64,000 bases of DNA from Acanthococcus lagerstroemiae (GCA_031841125.1 JAJSSI010000011.1:434001-498000); one strand, 5' to 3'. Positions 1 through 9,846 are shown, counted from the first letter of the stretch. Notes: generated by a model from the letters alone, not told the origin. Numbers and translations are program-made.

Positions 1-128
1 TTCTGTCCACCTTCATCATTAAAATATTCCTCAATAGAGGAGGAAAAATCGTAATAGGGTTTATAGCTTATTAACATATAGCGTCTTACAGCCCACCCAT
101 CTGTGAACTCAACACCGGTTAAATGTTT
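1..128 (-). pseudogene. Partial reading frame at left edge, unidentified
   Basis: A minus-strand frame is open from a stop at 131-129 to the window edge. Its translation has protein-like composition, rich in Tyr, Phe and acidic residues. No ATG lies between the upstream stop and codon 18. Either this is the 3' part of a broken gene, or the frame is meaningless. I do not recognise the product, and the rest lies outside the window. Confidence 0.25.
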
Positions 129-315
129 TTATGGTTTAACCTATCTGTTGAAAGTATGATTGTGTTTTATAAAGAATTTCAGACTCACTTTTTAGAATTC
201 AAGATTACGAAATCGCAAGAGTTTGTAAAAACCATTAAAGGGTCACCCATTTTTACTGACATTGACGCAAATCAGAAAAATGATATGGCAATCGTTAAAT
301 TAACGACAAAATAAC

Positions 316-323
316 TATATTTG
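316..323 (+). promoter_or_regulatory. Promoter -7 box for metK
   Basis: TATATTTG matches the Bacteroidota -7 consensus TAnnTTTG. Transcription would start near 328-330, about ten bases before the predicted SAM-II aptamer, so the leader RNA would begin with the riboswitch. The -33 element is poorly conserved. Confidence 0.6.
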
Positions 324-338
324 CCTCCATTAAAGAAT

Positions 339-385
339 GAGGAAGGATTTGACTGATTGCAACCTCTTTAAAAATGCTAAAGCAG
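339..385 (+). ncRNA. SAM-II riboswitch aptamer in metK leader
   Basis: The segment has the compact SAM-II (metA-type) layout. It contains a P1 stem GAGG/CCTC, the loop motifs GATTTGA and ATTGCAA, then an A-rich linker and GCTAAA. A CTG in the loop can pair with the terminal CAG to form the pseudoknot. It lies directly after the promoter and 62 nt before metK, the SAM synthetase gene, so feedback control by SAM makes sense. SAM-II is known in Alphaproteobacteria and Bacteroidota. The call is by eye and rests on motif order; a covariance model search would settle it. Confidence 0.8.
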
Positions 386-447
386 AATCCTGGGTTATTG
401 CATTAGTGTTTCTATCTTTCTAAAATGCATAAAAACCTGAAGGGCCC

Positions 448-1701
448 ATGTCTTACTTATTTACCAGTGAATCTGTCTCTGAAGGACATCCGGATAAAAT
501 TGCCGATCAGATATCAGATGCTCTGCTCGATCAATTCCTTGCTTTCGATCCGAAAGCGCACGTAGCTATTGAAACCCTGGTAACTACAGGTCAGGTAGTG
601 CTTGCCGGAGAAGTACGCTCGAAAACCTGGGTGGACATAGAGCGCATTACTCGAGCGCTCATCAGAAAAATAGGTTATACCAAGAGTGAATATAAATTTG
701 ATGCCGATGCTTGTGGCATCTTTTCCGCTATCCATGAACAATCACCCGATATTTTTCAAGGTATAGTTAAACCAAAAAAGGAAGAGCAAGGCGCCAGCGA
801 TCAGGGCATAATGTTCGGATATGCTACGAAAGAAACGGAAAATTACATGCCTTTAGCGTTAGATCTTTCTCATAGATTATTACGAAATCTATCGGTTTTA
901 CGGCGGAAGGGAACCCTAATGCCCTATCTGCGTCCGGATGCCAAAGCGCAAGTGACCCTGGAATATGATGATGATAATACACCCACGGGAATAGATACCA
1001 TTGTTATCTCCACACAACATGATGAGTTTGATAGCCAAGAGCGCATGCACGCTCGAATAAGCGAGGATATTCAAAAAATTCTTATTCCTAAAGTAAAAGC
1101 GGAACTTCCCGAACACTTGCAAAGACTTTTCACCAAAGATATCCGCTATCATATAAATCCGACAGGAAAGTTTATCATCGGAGGGCCTCACGGAGATGCC
1201 GGTCTTACCGGCAGAAAAATCATCGTGGATACTTACGGAGGGAAAGGCGCGCACGGCGGAGGCTCCTTTTCAGGCAAAGACCCTTCTAAAGTAGACCGCT
1301 CTGCAGCCTACGCTGCGAGACATATCGCCAAGAATCTCGTGGCCGCGGGAATAGCTGATGAGTTTTTATTACAAATCTCTTATGCTATAGGACGCGCGGA
1401 GCCCACCGGAATTTACGTAAACACTTACGGAACTTCCAAGATAGCTATGACAGATGGAGTCATTGCCGAAAAAGTGACGCAACTATTTGACTTGCGCCCC
1501 TACGCCATAGAAAAAAACTTAAAACTACGTGCTCCCATCTACGAAGAAACCGCCGTTTACGGACATATGGGAAGAATGCCACAAATTGTGAGAAAGTCTT
1601 TTATCGATAATAAAAATAAAATTATAGAAAAAGAATTTGAACTCTTCACCTGGGAAAAGCTCGATAAGGTTCCCACAATTCAAAAAGCTTTTAAAATTTA
1701 G
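448..1701 (+). CDS. metK: S-adenosylmethionine synthetase MetK
   Basis: MetK makes S-adenosylmethionine from methionine and ATP in the cytoplasm. The 417-residue protein has the full family length. The N-terminal nucleotide-binding motif GHPDKIADQISDA lies at about residues 13-25 and the glycine-rich GGGSFSGKD signature at about 270-278. The start follows the riboswitch leader and needs no Shine-Dalgarno sequence, as is usual in Bacteroidota. The gene is single, with its own promoter and a probable SAM-II aptamer, so its expression is expected to fall when SAM is abundant. It converges on the chorismate mutase gene downstream. No damage is visible. Confidence 0.97.
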   Translation: MSYLFTSESVSEGHPDKIADQISDALLDQFLAFDPKAHVAIETLVTTGQVVLAGEVRSKTWVDIERITRALIRKIGYTKSEYKFDADACGIFSAIHEQSPDIFQGIVKPKKEEQGASDQGIMFGYATKETENYMPLALDLSHRLLRNLSVLRRKGTLMPYLRPDAKAQVTLEYDDDNTPTGIDTIVISTQHDEFDSQERMHARISEDIQKILIPKVKAELPEHLQRLFTKDIRYHINPTGKFIIGGPHGDAGLTGRKIIVDTYGGKGAHGGGSFSGKDPSKVDRSAAYAARHIAKNLVAAGIADEFLLQISYAIGRAEPTGIYVNTYGTSKIAMTDGVIAEKVTQLFDLRPYAIEKNLKLRAPIYEETAVYGHMGRMPQIVRKSFIDNKNKIIEKEFELFTWEKLDKVPTIQKAFKI

Positions 1702-1747
1702 CTCGTTAAGTTCAAAAACGCGCCCTCTACCTTCCAGAGGAGCCGCT

Positions 1748-2299
1748 CTATAAACGTAAAGACTCCTCATGAATAGCATTCATAAGTTGCTCTATAAACT
1801 TTTCAGATAAACCCTGACGAGCTCCTTGTCTTTTTGCGTTTTCCAGGACTTTTTTCCAGCGATTAGCTTGTAAGGGAGACATATCATAGGCTTTTTTCAA
1901 AGCGGCTATCTCTTTTACTGCTTGCATTCTTCTAGAAAGCGCCTCAATAAGATCCTTATCGGCTGTATCTATTTTTTCTCTTGCCACGGAGATTCGATCT
2001 CCGGCATCGCTTTTTGTAGATTGCTTAGCTATTTCCTCTGCGGTGCCCTGAATTTTTTTTTGAAACTTTTCCTGAAAAGCCTTAACTTCTTTCTCGTATT
2101 GCTTTTGCATTTCCTTGAGCTGAGCCTTCTGCTCAGGGGTAAACTCAGTAAGCATTTTTTTCAAGCTATTGATTGCCTCTTTCAATTTGGCGATAATAGG
2201 ATCAAAACTGTTTGGATTGGCCTGCTTGATCTGCGCATGCCCAAAACCGGTAATAAAAAGGTAAATGATACCTGCTAAAAAGGTGGATGTTGTTTTCAT
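1748..2299 (-). CDS. Secreted AroQ-type chorismate mutase with coiled-coil spacer
   Basis: The 183-residue protein begins with a signal peptide ending near GHA|Q (residue 22). A charged, probably coiled-coil stretch follows (about residues 35-105). The C-terminal ~80 residues read as an AroQ chorismate mutase, which converts chorismate to prephenate. By eye, the equivalents of E. coli Arg11, Arg28, Lys39, Arg51 and Ser84 are kept, and the ILQ..RW-like signature of Bacteroidota enzymes appears as LQANRW. The chain stops one residue before the expected catalytic Gln88. Its ATG overlaps the stop of the decayed upstream gene (TAATG), so the pair was co-transcribed from the promoter at 3175-3182. 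Activity and location are inferred. Confidence 0.7.
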   Translation of the reverse strand: MKTTSTFLAGIIYLFITGFGHAQIKQANPNSFDPIIAKLKEAINSLKKMLTEFTPEQKAQLKEMQKQYEKEVKAFQEKFQKKIQGTAEEIAKQSTKSDAGDRISVAREKIDTADKDLIEALSRRMQAVKEIAALKKAYDMSPLQANRWKKVLENAKRQGARQGLSEKFIEQLMNAIHEESLRL

Positions 2300-3146
2300 T
2301 ATTTAAGTATATAAATATTTTTATCGCATCGACAATCGATTTTTCTGCCATTGCAATGCGGACTGAGATCAGGATAGAATATATGAATTCCTTTAGAAGT
2401 TCTGACAAAAACCAATTGATATTTGCCCTGGACATTATACAGACACATGCCCGATTTTCCCAACTGCTTAAAAGCTTGCGTGGCCCGAATCAAAATATTT
2501 TCAGCATGAAAATCATAAGCATAGCCGTTGGGGCACTTTACCGAGAACCTGCCTCTGTTATTTCTAAATCTCATGCCGAAAGTATAGACCGGCTGGCTAA
2601 TTTCCAGCTGATCGCATAGTATTCTGTCTTCCCACAAAGCTCCTGCCCATCCCTTATTTTACGCCTGTAAATACCTGCCCACAAAATGCATGCCTCCTAA
2701 AGTTTTTTTTCATGAGCTCTCCGCAAAAAACATACCTAAAGCCTGTGCTTATTTCATCGGAAGATTTGGATTTTTTACTCTTAATGGGTGTAAACCATAT
2801 ATCGGTTAACTCATCTTTAAATGATTTTAAATCGACGTTTGCGGTAATTACCTGATGATTCAGCTCATTATAAAGACGCTCTGTTAAGTCTTTATGCTCA
2901 GGTTTATCTAAGTAACGCTCTAAAATCAGAACGCTTAGGATAATTACCCCAATAGCCGAAGATATCCAATATATCTTTATCAAGAGAAGTCAGTACAGGT
3001 TTGGGAGGTATAAATTCCGGGTCAAAAGGGTTTTCCCGAAAGAAAGGAGCTAAGTGAGCGAAAGAAGCTTGTCCATGCAGGGGCTTTTCCTAGGAAAACA
3101 TCCAAAGGAAAGAACACATGCAAAAAACCAACCTCAGAGCTTTCAT
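2299..3146 (-). pseudogene. Decayed secreted protein, possibly EndoU-like nuclease
   Basis: Coding sense is spread over different frames on the minus strand. It starts with a signal-peptide-like N-terminus at 3146 that hits an in-frame TAG after 18 codons. Reading then continues in the same frame to about 2920, shifts near 2930, and shifts again near 2690. The C-terminal third (2300-2690) resembles EndoU-type ribonuclease domains by general pattern only: HFVG, a Gly/Trp-rich turn, and an aromatic end before the terminus. That identification is tentative. The promoter box upstream is still intact, and the terminal stop is coupled to the chorismate mutase start, so the transcript may persist for the downstream gene. 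At least one stop and two frameshifts make a functional product unlikely. Confidence 0.5.
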
Positions 3147-3174
3147 ATTTTTACCACAGAATCCTTTAATTATG

Positions 3175-3182
3175 CAAAATTA
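3175..3182 (-). promoter_or_regulatory. Promoter -7 box upstream of decayed secreted protein and chorismate mutase
   Basis: TAATTTTG on the minus strand fits TAnnTTTG and lies 28 nt before the ATG at 3146. No similar box is seen nearer to the chorismate mutase, so this is its likely promoter. Confidence 0.5.
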
Positions 3183-3235
3183 ATCCTTTTACGGTAAAGA
3201 AATATTACATATTTGTTATCTGAACATTTATTTTA

Positions 3236-4528
3236 TCATAAAATTTCCTCACAGGCCTCTTCTGCCATGGATAAAGTAAAATCGAGATCTTCAAAACTCA
3301 GGGAATCGCAAAGAAACCAACTCTCAAAGGCCGAGGGCGGCAAATAAACTCCCCGTTTAAGCAAGGCGTGAAAAAAAATTTTGAAAATTCGCTGATCAGC
3401 CTCCAGAGCTCCCTGAAAGTCTTTCACTTGATGAGACGTAAAAAACACAGAAAGCATGGAACCGCAAGAGTTGATACTGCAAGGAACACCCGCTGAGTAA
3501 AATATCTTTTTGAGTCCTTGATGTAAATATTCAGCTTTTTCAGAAAGTCTTTGAAAAATATCGGTTTCTTCGCCGAGCGCTTTCAAAAGCGCAAAGCCCG
3601 CTTGCATGGCCAAAGGATTACCTGAGAGCGTTCCGGACTGATATACAGGACCCTCCGGCGCCAAATAAGACATGATCTCTTTACATGCCGCAAAGGCGCC
3701 TACAGGCAAGCCCCCCCCGATAATTTTTCCAAAGGTAGTGATATCCGCCCTGACGTTAAAGTATTCTTGGGCCCCGCCCATAGCCAGACGAAAACCAGTC
3801 ATCACCTCATCGAAAATCAGAAGCGCGCCGGCTTGATCACAAAGATCTCTTAAGCCTTCCAGAAAACCGGGCTCAGGCGGGACGCAACCCATATTGCCCG
3901 CCACCGGCTCTACAATAATAGCCGCTATCAAGCCCCAGTGTTTATCTATGATGTTTTTAACATCTTCCAGGTCGTTATAACGAGCCGAAAGGGTATTACC
4001 GGAGGCGCCCTGCGTAACTCCCGGGCTATTGGGCGTGCCGAAAGTAGCCGCTCCACTGCCTGCCATAACCAAGAAAGCGTCGGCATGCCCATGATAACCC
4101 CCTGTAAATTTGATGATTTTTTCACGATCTGTATAAGCCCTGGCCAAACGCAAAGCGCTCATACAAGCTTCCGTACCGGAGTTCACCATTCGAATCTGAT
4201 CTATATGAGGAACATTTTTAACGATAAGCCTTGCAATGCTTGTCTCGAGGGCCGTGGGAGCTCCAAAAGAGGTTCCTTTTTTAAGTTGCTCTTTCACCGC
4301 CTTTATTACAGGAGGGTAAGCATGTCCCAAAATCATGGGCCCCCATGAATTGATATAATCTATATAACGATGACCATCTTCATCCCATAGATAAGCCCCA
4401 TGAGCCTTTTTAATAAACAAAGGAGTACCCCCTACCCCCTTAAACGCTCTCACGGGAGAATTTACTCCTCCGGGTATGTATTCTTGAGCCTCTTTAAAAA
4501 GTACGCTACTGCGCTGGTATTGAATCAT
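3236..4528 (-). CDS. hemL: Glutamate-1-semialdehyde 2,1-aminomutase
   Basis: HemL is a PLP enzyme that converts glutamate-1-semialdehyde to 5-aminolevulinate, the C5 route to haem and other tetrapyrroles. The 430 residues are full length. FDEVMTGFR (239-247) is the cofactor-contacting segment, and Lys268 in [10 protein letters not shown] is the expected Schiff-base lysine. The substrate-side motif GYHGHADAF lies at 144-152. It is the last gene of a four-gene minus-strand operon and begins 2 nt after the glucosaminidase stop. No lesion is seen. An intact hemL implies de novo haem synthesis, in line with retained respiration-related genes. Confidence 0.96.
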   Translation of the reverse strand: MIQYQRSSVLFKEAQEYIPGGVNSPVRAFKGVGGTPLFIKKAHGAYLWDEDGHRYIDYINSWGPMILGHAYPPVIKAVKEQLKKGTSFGAPTALETSIARLIVKNVPHIDQIRMVNSGTEACMSALRLARAYTDREKIIKFTGGYHGHADAFLVMAGSGAATFGTPNSPGVTQGASGNTLSARYNDLEDVKNIIDKHWGLIAAIIVEPVAGNMGCVPPEPGFLEGLRDLCDQAGALLIFDEVMTGFRLAMGGAQEYFNVRADITTFGKIIGGGLPVGAFAACKEIMSYLAPEGPVYQSGTLSGNPLAMQAGFALLKALGEETDIFQRLSEKAEYLHQGLKKIFYSAGVPCSINSCGSMLSVFFTSHQVKDFQGALEADQRIFKIFFHALLKRGVYLPPSAFESWFLCDSLSFEDLDFTLSMAEEACEEIL

Positions 4529-4530
4529 TG

Positions 4531-5535
4531 CTATCTTTTTTTTCTTCCTTTAAGCCATAAGAGCTCGCCCACCCGAGGCTCTTCAGGGGGTTCCATTCGA
4601 TTGCGATAATACAATTTTTCGAGTTTCATACCGACTTTTTGTGAAATAAAATACATAGTCTCTCCCTGCGATACCTGATAAAAATCCCAGACTCCGGAGC
4701 GGTTTTTTCGCTCAAGAAAAAAGTACTGCCCTGGCAAAAGCGCGCTTTTCTGAGCAAGGTCATTATAGCGCGCCAGACGTCTCGCTGAGATACCATAGAG
4801 CGAGGCGATTTGCTCAATGCTTTCACCCTTTTCTACGATGATATACTTAAGACCGTCGTTTTCATGATATAATATGCGCGCATGCGGGGAGAGTTTCTCG
4901 GCGGCAGGTTGACAAACAGGGAGATCGGAAGGCAGCGAATTCGGATTCTTTTGTTGAACGGGAATTGAAGTATAACCCAATCCTATAGCCGCCAGATGTT
5001 CTCGAATACGATTTTCAAGTCCCTGAGAGCACTCCTTGTCAAAACGCCAAAGTTGATATTGTTCTATTTGCGTAATCAAACGCTGAGCGTAATCCACCGC
5101 CGTAGCGTAACCGGCGGATTTGAGACCTCTTGCCCAGGCTTTATAGTCGGTGCGCGGAAAATGAAAAAGCTTTTGATAACGAGGTTTTTGAAGGAATTTA
5201 GAATGGTCCCGAAAGGACTGCCAAGGGGAGGAATATTTTCTGAAACACTCCTGTAAAAGATCATCATCATAATAATAGACATCGCCCCTCCAGTCTTTTC
5301 CACATTTGATTCCGAAATGATTATTAGCTATCGACGCCAGCGGGCTATTCCCGCAGGAAGACTCCAAAATGCCCTGCCCAAGTTTAATGCTCGCTGGAAT
5401 GCCAAACTCTTCCATTTCCTTAACAGCTGATGGGGCATATTTCTGAAGGTAATCATATACAGAAAGCTTATTGCCTTGAGCATGCAGAAAGAAAGGATTT
5501 AAGAAGGTAAAAAATATCCAAAGCAGATATCTCAT
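4531..5535 (-). CDS. Exported glucosaminidase with two LysM domains
   Basis: This 334-residue protein has a signal peptide (residues 1-19, cleavage after HA). A GH73-like endo-beta-N-acetylglucosaminidase domain follows at about residues 25-165, with the expected catalytic Glu58 in [13 protein letters not shown] and the NNHFGIKC signature. Two LysM peptidoglycan-binding repeats lie at about 222-270 and 278-328. It should cut the glycan strands of peptidoglycan in the periplasm. The start overlaps the end of the PLP enzyme by 4 nt and hemL follows after 2 nt, an arrangement I recall from Flavobacteriia. The gene is intact, unlike most other wall hydrolases in this window. Confidence 0.9.
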   Translation of the reverse strand: MRYLLWIFFTFLNPFFLHAQGNKLSVYDYLQKYAPSAVKEMEEFGIPASIKLGQGILESSCGNSPLASIANNHFGIKCGKDWRGDVYYYDDDLLQECFRKYSSPWQSFRDHSKFLQKPRYQKLFHFPRTDYKAWARGLKSAGYATAVDYAQRLITQIEQYQLWRFDKECSQGLENRIREHLAAIGLGYTSIPVQQKNPNSLPSDLPVCQPAAEKLSPHARILYHENDGLKYIIVEKGESIEQIASLYGISARRLARYNDLAQKSALLPGQYFFLERKNRSGVWDFYQVSQGETMYFISQKVGMKLEKLYYRNRMEPPEEPRVGELLWLKGRKKR

Positions 5536-6500
5536 AATATAAGGGAATTATTTGTTTTTTTCAATCGCTCGTTCATCGCTGATATTCCCTGCAAACCACC
5601 GGTATGTACTACCAATAGACGCGTTCCGTAAGGAAATACATCTTTTTGGATCATATCGCTGATTCCGAATATCATTTTTGATGTATAAACAGGATCCAGA
5701 GGAATGGCGTTCTCTTGTTTAAAAGAGTTCATAAAATTAATTAATTCATCAGAAATTTTAGCGTAACCCCCGAAATGATAGCGATTCATTATAGCGTAGT
5801 TCTTTTTTGAAGTAGAGCTGTTGATCTTATCCTCTAAAAAATAAGCGTTTTTTAAAGCGGGAAAACCCAATAAACGCTGATTTTGAGAAAGTCTTCTGAG
5901 CAGACCGCAAAAAGTGCCGCCCGTGCCCATGGGGATCGCTATATAATCATAAACGTGATCTCTCTCATCGAGTATTTCTTCGCAACCTTTTATCGCCCAT
6001 GAGTTTGCGCCTCCCTCGGGGAGTATATAAGCCTTTGGGTATCTGCGTCGCAGCGCCTCGGTAAAGCCCGATGTTTCTTTAAAACGATAGCTTTTCCTAT
6101 TGAGAAATTCAAAACGCATGCCCAGTCGGGAAGCGTCCCTGAGAGTGGGGTTATTCAAAAGCGTTCGGGAAAGATCTTTGCCGAGTTCTTCTCCACGTAT
6201 CAAGCCCAGCGTAGGCCATCGCAGCAAATCTCCCGCCTGAGCTACAGCTAAAATATGATTGGAATAAGCCCCGCCGAAAGTGATCAACATTTCAGCGCCT
6301 TCTGCCTGAGCACGCTGCAAATTGTATTTAAGTTTATAATATTTATTTCCTCCGATAGGTCTGTAGGCCAGATCAAGACGTTTTATAAAAAGATCAATGC
6401 CTTTTTCATGGCTTTTGGGAAGAAAAAAATTTTGAACCGGAGCCCTCGGGGAAACTTTAAAAAAGTCCCCGCCCTTTAAGCTTAAGTGAAGAGATTCCAT
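5532..6500 (-). CDS. PLP-dependent ACC deaminase / D-cysteine desulfhydrase family enzyme
   Basis: The 322-residue protein belongs to the fold-type II PLP family that includes D-cysteine desulfhydrase and 1-aminocyclopropane-1-carboxylate deaminase. The cofactor lysine is expected at Lys53 in GGNKYYKL. The FGGAYSNH segment and the glycine-rich phosphate loop MGTGGTFCG are both present. Sequence alone does not fix the substrate; D-cysteine desulfhydration is more common in Bacteroidota than true ACC deamination (inference). The start overlaps the porin stop by 19 nt and its end overlaps the glucosaminidase start by 4 nt, so it is translated within the operon. Confidence 0.85.
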   Translation of the reverse strand: MESLHLSLKGGDFFKVSPRAPVQNFFLPKSHEKGIDLFIKRLDLAYRPIGGNKYYKLKYNLQRAQAEGAEMLITFGGAYSNHILAVAQAGDLLRWPTLGLIRGEELGKDLSRTLLNNPTLRDASRLGMRFEFLNRKSYRFKETSGFTEALRRRYPKAYILPEGGANSWAIKGCEEILDERDHVYDYIAIPMGTGGTFCGLLRRLSQNQRLLGFPALKNAYFLEDKINSSTSKKNYAIMNRYHFGGYAKISDELINFMNSFKQENAIPLDPVYTSKMIFGISDMIQKDVFPYGTRLLVVHTGGLQGISAMNERLKKTNNSLIL

Positions 6501-8398
6501 AAAATGCCCAAGCGTAAAATAAAATCCGTAGCCGGATAAGCAGGCGCGCTGAAATAATTATGATTTCCCAGGCACGCGTTGAAATGTTGCGCGCGTATAT
6601 AGAATTGCATGCGAAATACCTTGAAATTCAAAAAATAATCCAGAAAAGGATAGCCTCCTATAGGCTGAGCCTCTCGCTCAGAGGGCAAAACAAATTCATT
6701 GAGCACCGGAAAAAATTCCCTGGATCTGAATTTAGAAAAATAATTTAAGCTAACGCCCGTCTGTAAGGACAAGGATTTTTCAAAAAACACATCTTCATAA
6801 TATAAAGAAGCGCGCGCGATGAAATCCGGAAGCAAAAGCACCTCATTACCTGAGCTCACGTGCTGATATAGCAGATGATTTTCCAGGGTGAATTTGCCGA
6901 ATTTAACGACAGAGCGCGTCTGTATATCAAAAAGTTTCAGCCGTTGATCATATTGCGCGGGACAGGCGCTCTGATTAAAATAAGTATACCGGTTTACATC
7001 ATAGAGGTTAAAATAAAGATTGAGGTGTTTTTCAGAGAGCAAGTATACATGCAAAGAGCGACTCTCTACGGCCTTAAAATCCAGAATGCCGTAATCATAC
7101 TTTTTATAAAAACTCCTGTGAAGCATTGTATTAAAGTCCGGACGGGTAGCGCTGAACAAAGTTTGAAGCCCAAATTTAATCTCCTCCAAAACAGGAACTT
7201 CAACCCTTGCGTTGAAAAGGAAATCGCGCGCGAATTTTCCACTTAAAGCGTAACGACCATCCGCCTTGAAAAGCCATTTGCCATCATGACGACGGTACTT
7301 AAGATCCGCCCTGAGAGAAAGCACATCGGTTTGAATCTTTGAAGGATACTCTCGCCCGCCTGAGGGCAAGCGGTACGTCAGGCGATCATGGCGGAAACCG
7401 CCCTCTAGATGCCATCTTTTTTTTTCCAAAGCTAAGGTCAGCTCATTACTCATACGTTCGTAATCAGATTTATCCCGACGAACTTCCCCCGGATACAACT
7501 CTGAGGGGAAAAAATTTTGTTCTTTTTTTTCCTGATACAGGTAATTTTTGATTTCATGACGAAATTCGTGTTTCAGCACAAAAGAACGGTAAAAGGAAGT
7601 ATTTTCTTTAATCGAAGGGAAAAGTCCCCACAAGTGCCTCAGATAATAACGCCGTGCCCTGAATTGACTCTCAGCCTCTGATAAATTCACGGGAATATTC
7701 TTTCGATTTTTAAACTCCGGCCAGTTATCGCGAAAGCCTTGTATATCCTGTATTCCTCCGTTTTCCTGGTTATTGATATCTTGATCGAGAAAATGAACCC
7801 ATACCTTATAGCGCTCCTCCGGGGTTCGATAGTTGAAAGTAATCAAATAGATATGGCTCGCCGATAATTCCCTCGGGTAGTAACCTAAAGAGCGCAAACC
7901 GCTGTATTGCAAGGAATAATTCATTCGTTTGTGGGGGGTCTGAGTGAAAAGCGACTGAAGCATCTGCCCTTGATTCGTACCGCTTTCATAGAAAAGCTCA
8001 GTTAGCGGAGTCTTCACGTCAAAATAACGCACCTCATCGGAACTTATCAAAGGGTACTGCTTGGCTGAAAAACCCATATCGGGTAACAAACGAGATTTGG
8101 GACGGTAAACCATTGGGTTCAGGGACCGGCCCATATTGGAAAAAGGCATGAAGCCAAAATAATCTTTCCTCAGAAAATTATGCTTGTAATATTTTTCCAA
8201 GGAAAGGGGTGTGTCGAAAACCTCAGCCGCTTGTTCGCCCCTGCAATAGAGGTAATCCTCAGGAATCGGCTTATAGATCTCTGTGGAGTCTTTTTCTGGT
8301 TTTCCCCCCTTTTCTTCGATCTCTTGCTCAACTTGCTGAGCGAAAATCGATAAAGAGAAGAAAAAAAATAAAATACATCCCCCCGTATTCCCATTCAT
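6482..8398 (-). CDS. Putative outer membrane porin (Porin_10 type)
   Basis: The 638-residue protein has an N-terminal signal peptide ending near IFA|QQ. A short acidic linker follows, then a long region of alternating aromatic and polar residues typical of a transmembrane beta-barrel, ending in an aromatic-rich C-terminus. It resembles the Bacteroidota 'putative porin' family (Porin_10). The substrate is unknown. It leads the hemL operon from a promoter box at 8419-8426, 21 nt before the ATG. It is intact although the adjacent SusC/SusD transporter is dead, so it may now be a main outer-membrane pore of this region. Confidence 0.8.
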   Translation of the reverse strand: MNGNTGGCILFFFFSLSIFAQQVEQEIEEKGGKPEKDSTEIYKPIPEDYLYCRGEQAAEVFDTPLSLEKYYKHNFLRKDYFGFMPFSNMGRSLNPMVYRPKSRLLPDMGFSAKQYPLISSDEVRYFDVKTPLTELFYESGTNQGQMLQSLFTQTPHKRMNYSLQYSGLRSLGYYPRELSASHIYLITFNYRTPEERYKVWVHFLDQDINNQENGGIQDIQGFRDNWPEFKNRKNIPVNLSEAESQFRARRYYLRHLWGLFPSIKENTSFYRSFVLKHEFRHEIKNYLYQEKKEQNFFPSELYPGEVRRDKSDYERMSNELTLALEKKRWHLEGGFRHDRLTYRLPSGGREYPSKIQTDVLSLRADLKYRRHDGKWLFKADGRYALSGKFARDFLFNARVEVPVLEEIKFGLQTLFSATRPDFNTMLHRSFYKKYDYGILDFKAVESRSLHVYLLSEKHLNLYFNLYDVNRYTYFNQSACPAQYDQRLKLFDIQTRSVVKFGKFTLENHLLYQHVSSGNEVLLLPDFIARASLYYEDVFFEKSLSLQTGVSLNYFSKFRSREFFPVLNEFVLPSEREAQPIGGYPFLDYFLNFKVFRMQFYIRAQHFNACLGNHNYFSAPAYPATDFILRLGILWNLFT

Positions 8399-8418
8399 AA
8401 CCTGATCGTTCTTAAGGG

Positions 8419-8426
8419 CAAAGGTA
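8419..8426 (-). promoter_or_regulatory. Promoter -7 box of the porin-hemL operon
   Basis: TACCTTTG on the minus strand fits TAnnTTTG and ends 20 nt before the porin ATG at 8398. It probably drives all four genes down to hemL. Confidence 0.55.
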
Positions 8427-8455
8427 ATTTTTTATGCCCTGAGAATCACACAGGC

Positions 8456-9846
8456 CTAATAGCTCGGGTTTTGAACCAATCTTGAATTCTTATCTATCTC
8501 ATTCTGAGGAATGGGCAATACCACTCTGTGGTCTGTGCAGGAGATATGTAAAGGCGCGGAAGGAAGCGCTCCGTCAGAGTTTCTGTCAATATCTTTTCTG
8601 TTTCTCATCAGATCCCATAAACAATTGCCCTCCATAACAAGCTCTTTGGCGTGCTCCTGAAGTATCCTCTCAAGGCCGGGATTTTGTATTTCGCCGGCCT
8701 CAGGATTGGCGCGCTGTGCGATGGCATTCAAATAAGCAGCCGAGGCAAGAGGGGTTCCTCAGTTTTTGATCTGCCTCAGCCGCGATAAGATATACCTCCA
8801 AGAGTCGCAGAACGCGCACCTGACTGACCATACCGTTGTTGAGTCCGGGATATTTTTTAATAAAGCGATCGCTTTTAAATTTATCCACCTCGAAGAGTTG
8901 ATTTCTTATATCTTCAGGATCTAAGGCGATAAGAGCGCGTAATTTTTTAGTGACGAGTATCGTGTGATAGCCCCCGCGGGATGCAACAAATTACCGATGC
9001 CCTCACGTCTTACGTTGTCACCTGAAGTGTTGGCCACCTCAAAAAAGCTCTCGTAATTATCCTTTTTATTAAAAGAGGACGCGTATTTATCGCCAGGTTG
9101 CTAACTCTGATAAGCGCCCCCTTAATCACCTGCTCCGATAAATCAAAAACCTCCTGGTTCTTCCCTCATAAAGGTATACCTTGACCAAAAGGGCTTTGGC
9201 CGCCCACCGGTTGATCTGAGAGGATCTCTTTTGGAAAGGGAGCCAATCAAGGGCAGCCTTTAAATCTTTCTCTATCTGCTCATATACTTGCGCCACTCCG
9301 GCGCGCGAGGGTTTATCCCCAGGGGTTTGCACCGTGGTAATGATAGGGATTCCAGGAGCGTTTTTATCGAACGTATATTGTTTAACGAAGAAGCGCACCG
9401 CGTCAAAATGAGTTAAGGCTCTTATTGCCAGAGCTTCGCCTTTGAGGCAATCTCGCGTCTGTCGCTCCGCAACTGTGGGCGCGTTTACTCCATCGATATG
9501 CGCCAAAGATTCTGTTGGCTGATATTATTTACGTAATAAATCCTGCAAAAGATACCAGAAGCGGTATTCGTGGAATTTTGGTAATAATTGTAAAAGGTCT
9601 CGGTTCAGGCCCCTGGAGTGGAGGTTTGCGCCATATCGGACATCACCTCGGGAAGATGATATATCATCGCCGATCCGTAGTAATCCTTAGATTGCATGCC
9701 ACCATACATACCCATGGCGAGACGCTCTAAGGATGTAAGATTGCCATGTACCTGATCCGGGGAAAGCTCCAGGGGAGGTCGGGTATCTAAATAATCCGAG
9801 CAATTGCTTAAAAAGAATAAGCTAAAAAACAGTAGATTTTTTTCAT
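8456..9846 (-). pseudogene. SusD/RagB-type outer membrane lipoprotein, decayed
   Basis: Fragments in several minus-strand frames cover a SusD-like protein. The N-terminal lipoprotein signal has a FLSNCSDYLDTRPP-type start, the middle TPR-like parts lie at about 9126-9506, and the C-terminus has the typical PIPQNEID..LVQNP ending at 8456. The start codon at 9846 is out of frame with the signal peptide by one base, in an A7 run right after the ATG. Further shifts occur near 8700-8760 and 8890-9125. SusD proteins sit on the cell surface and hand glycans to the SusC channel. Its partner at 9859-12869 is equally broken, so the uptake system is dead. Confidence 0.88.

Noticed and set aside
123..314. 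63-codon frame upstream of metK
   Set aside because: It ends just before the metK promoter, has no recognisable family and no promoter or start context; likely chance.
1724..1740. CCTCT/AGAGG hairpin between metK and the chorismate mutase gene
   Set aside because: Only 5 bp and no T tract, so not called a terminator.
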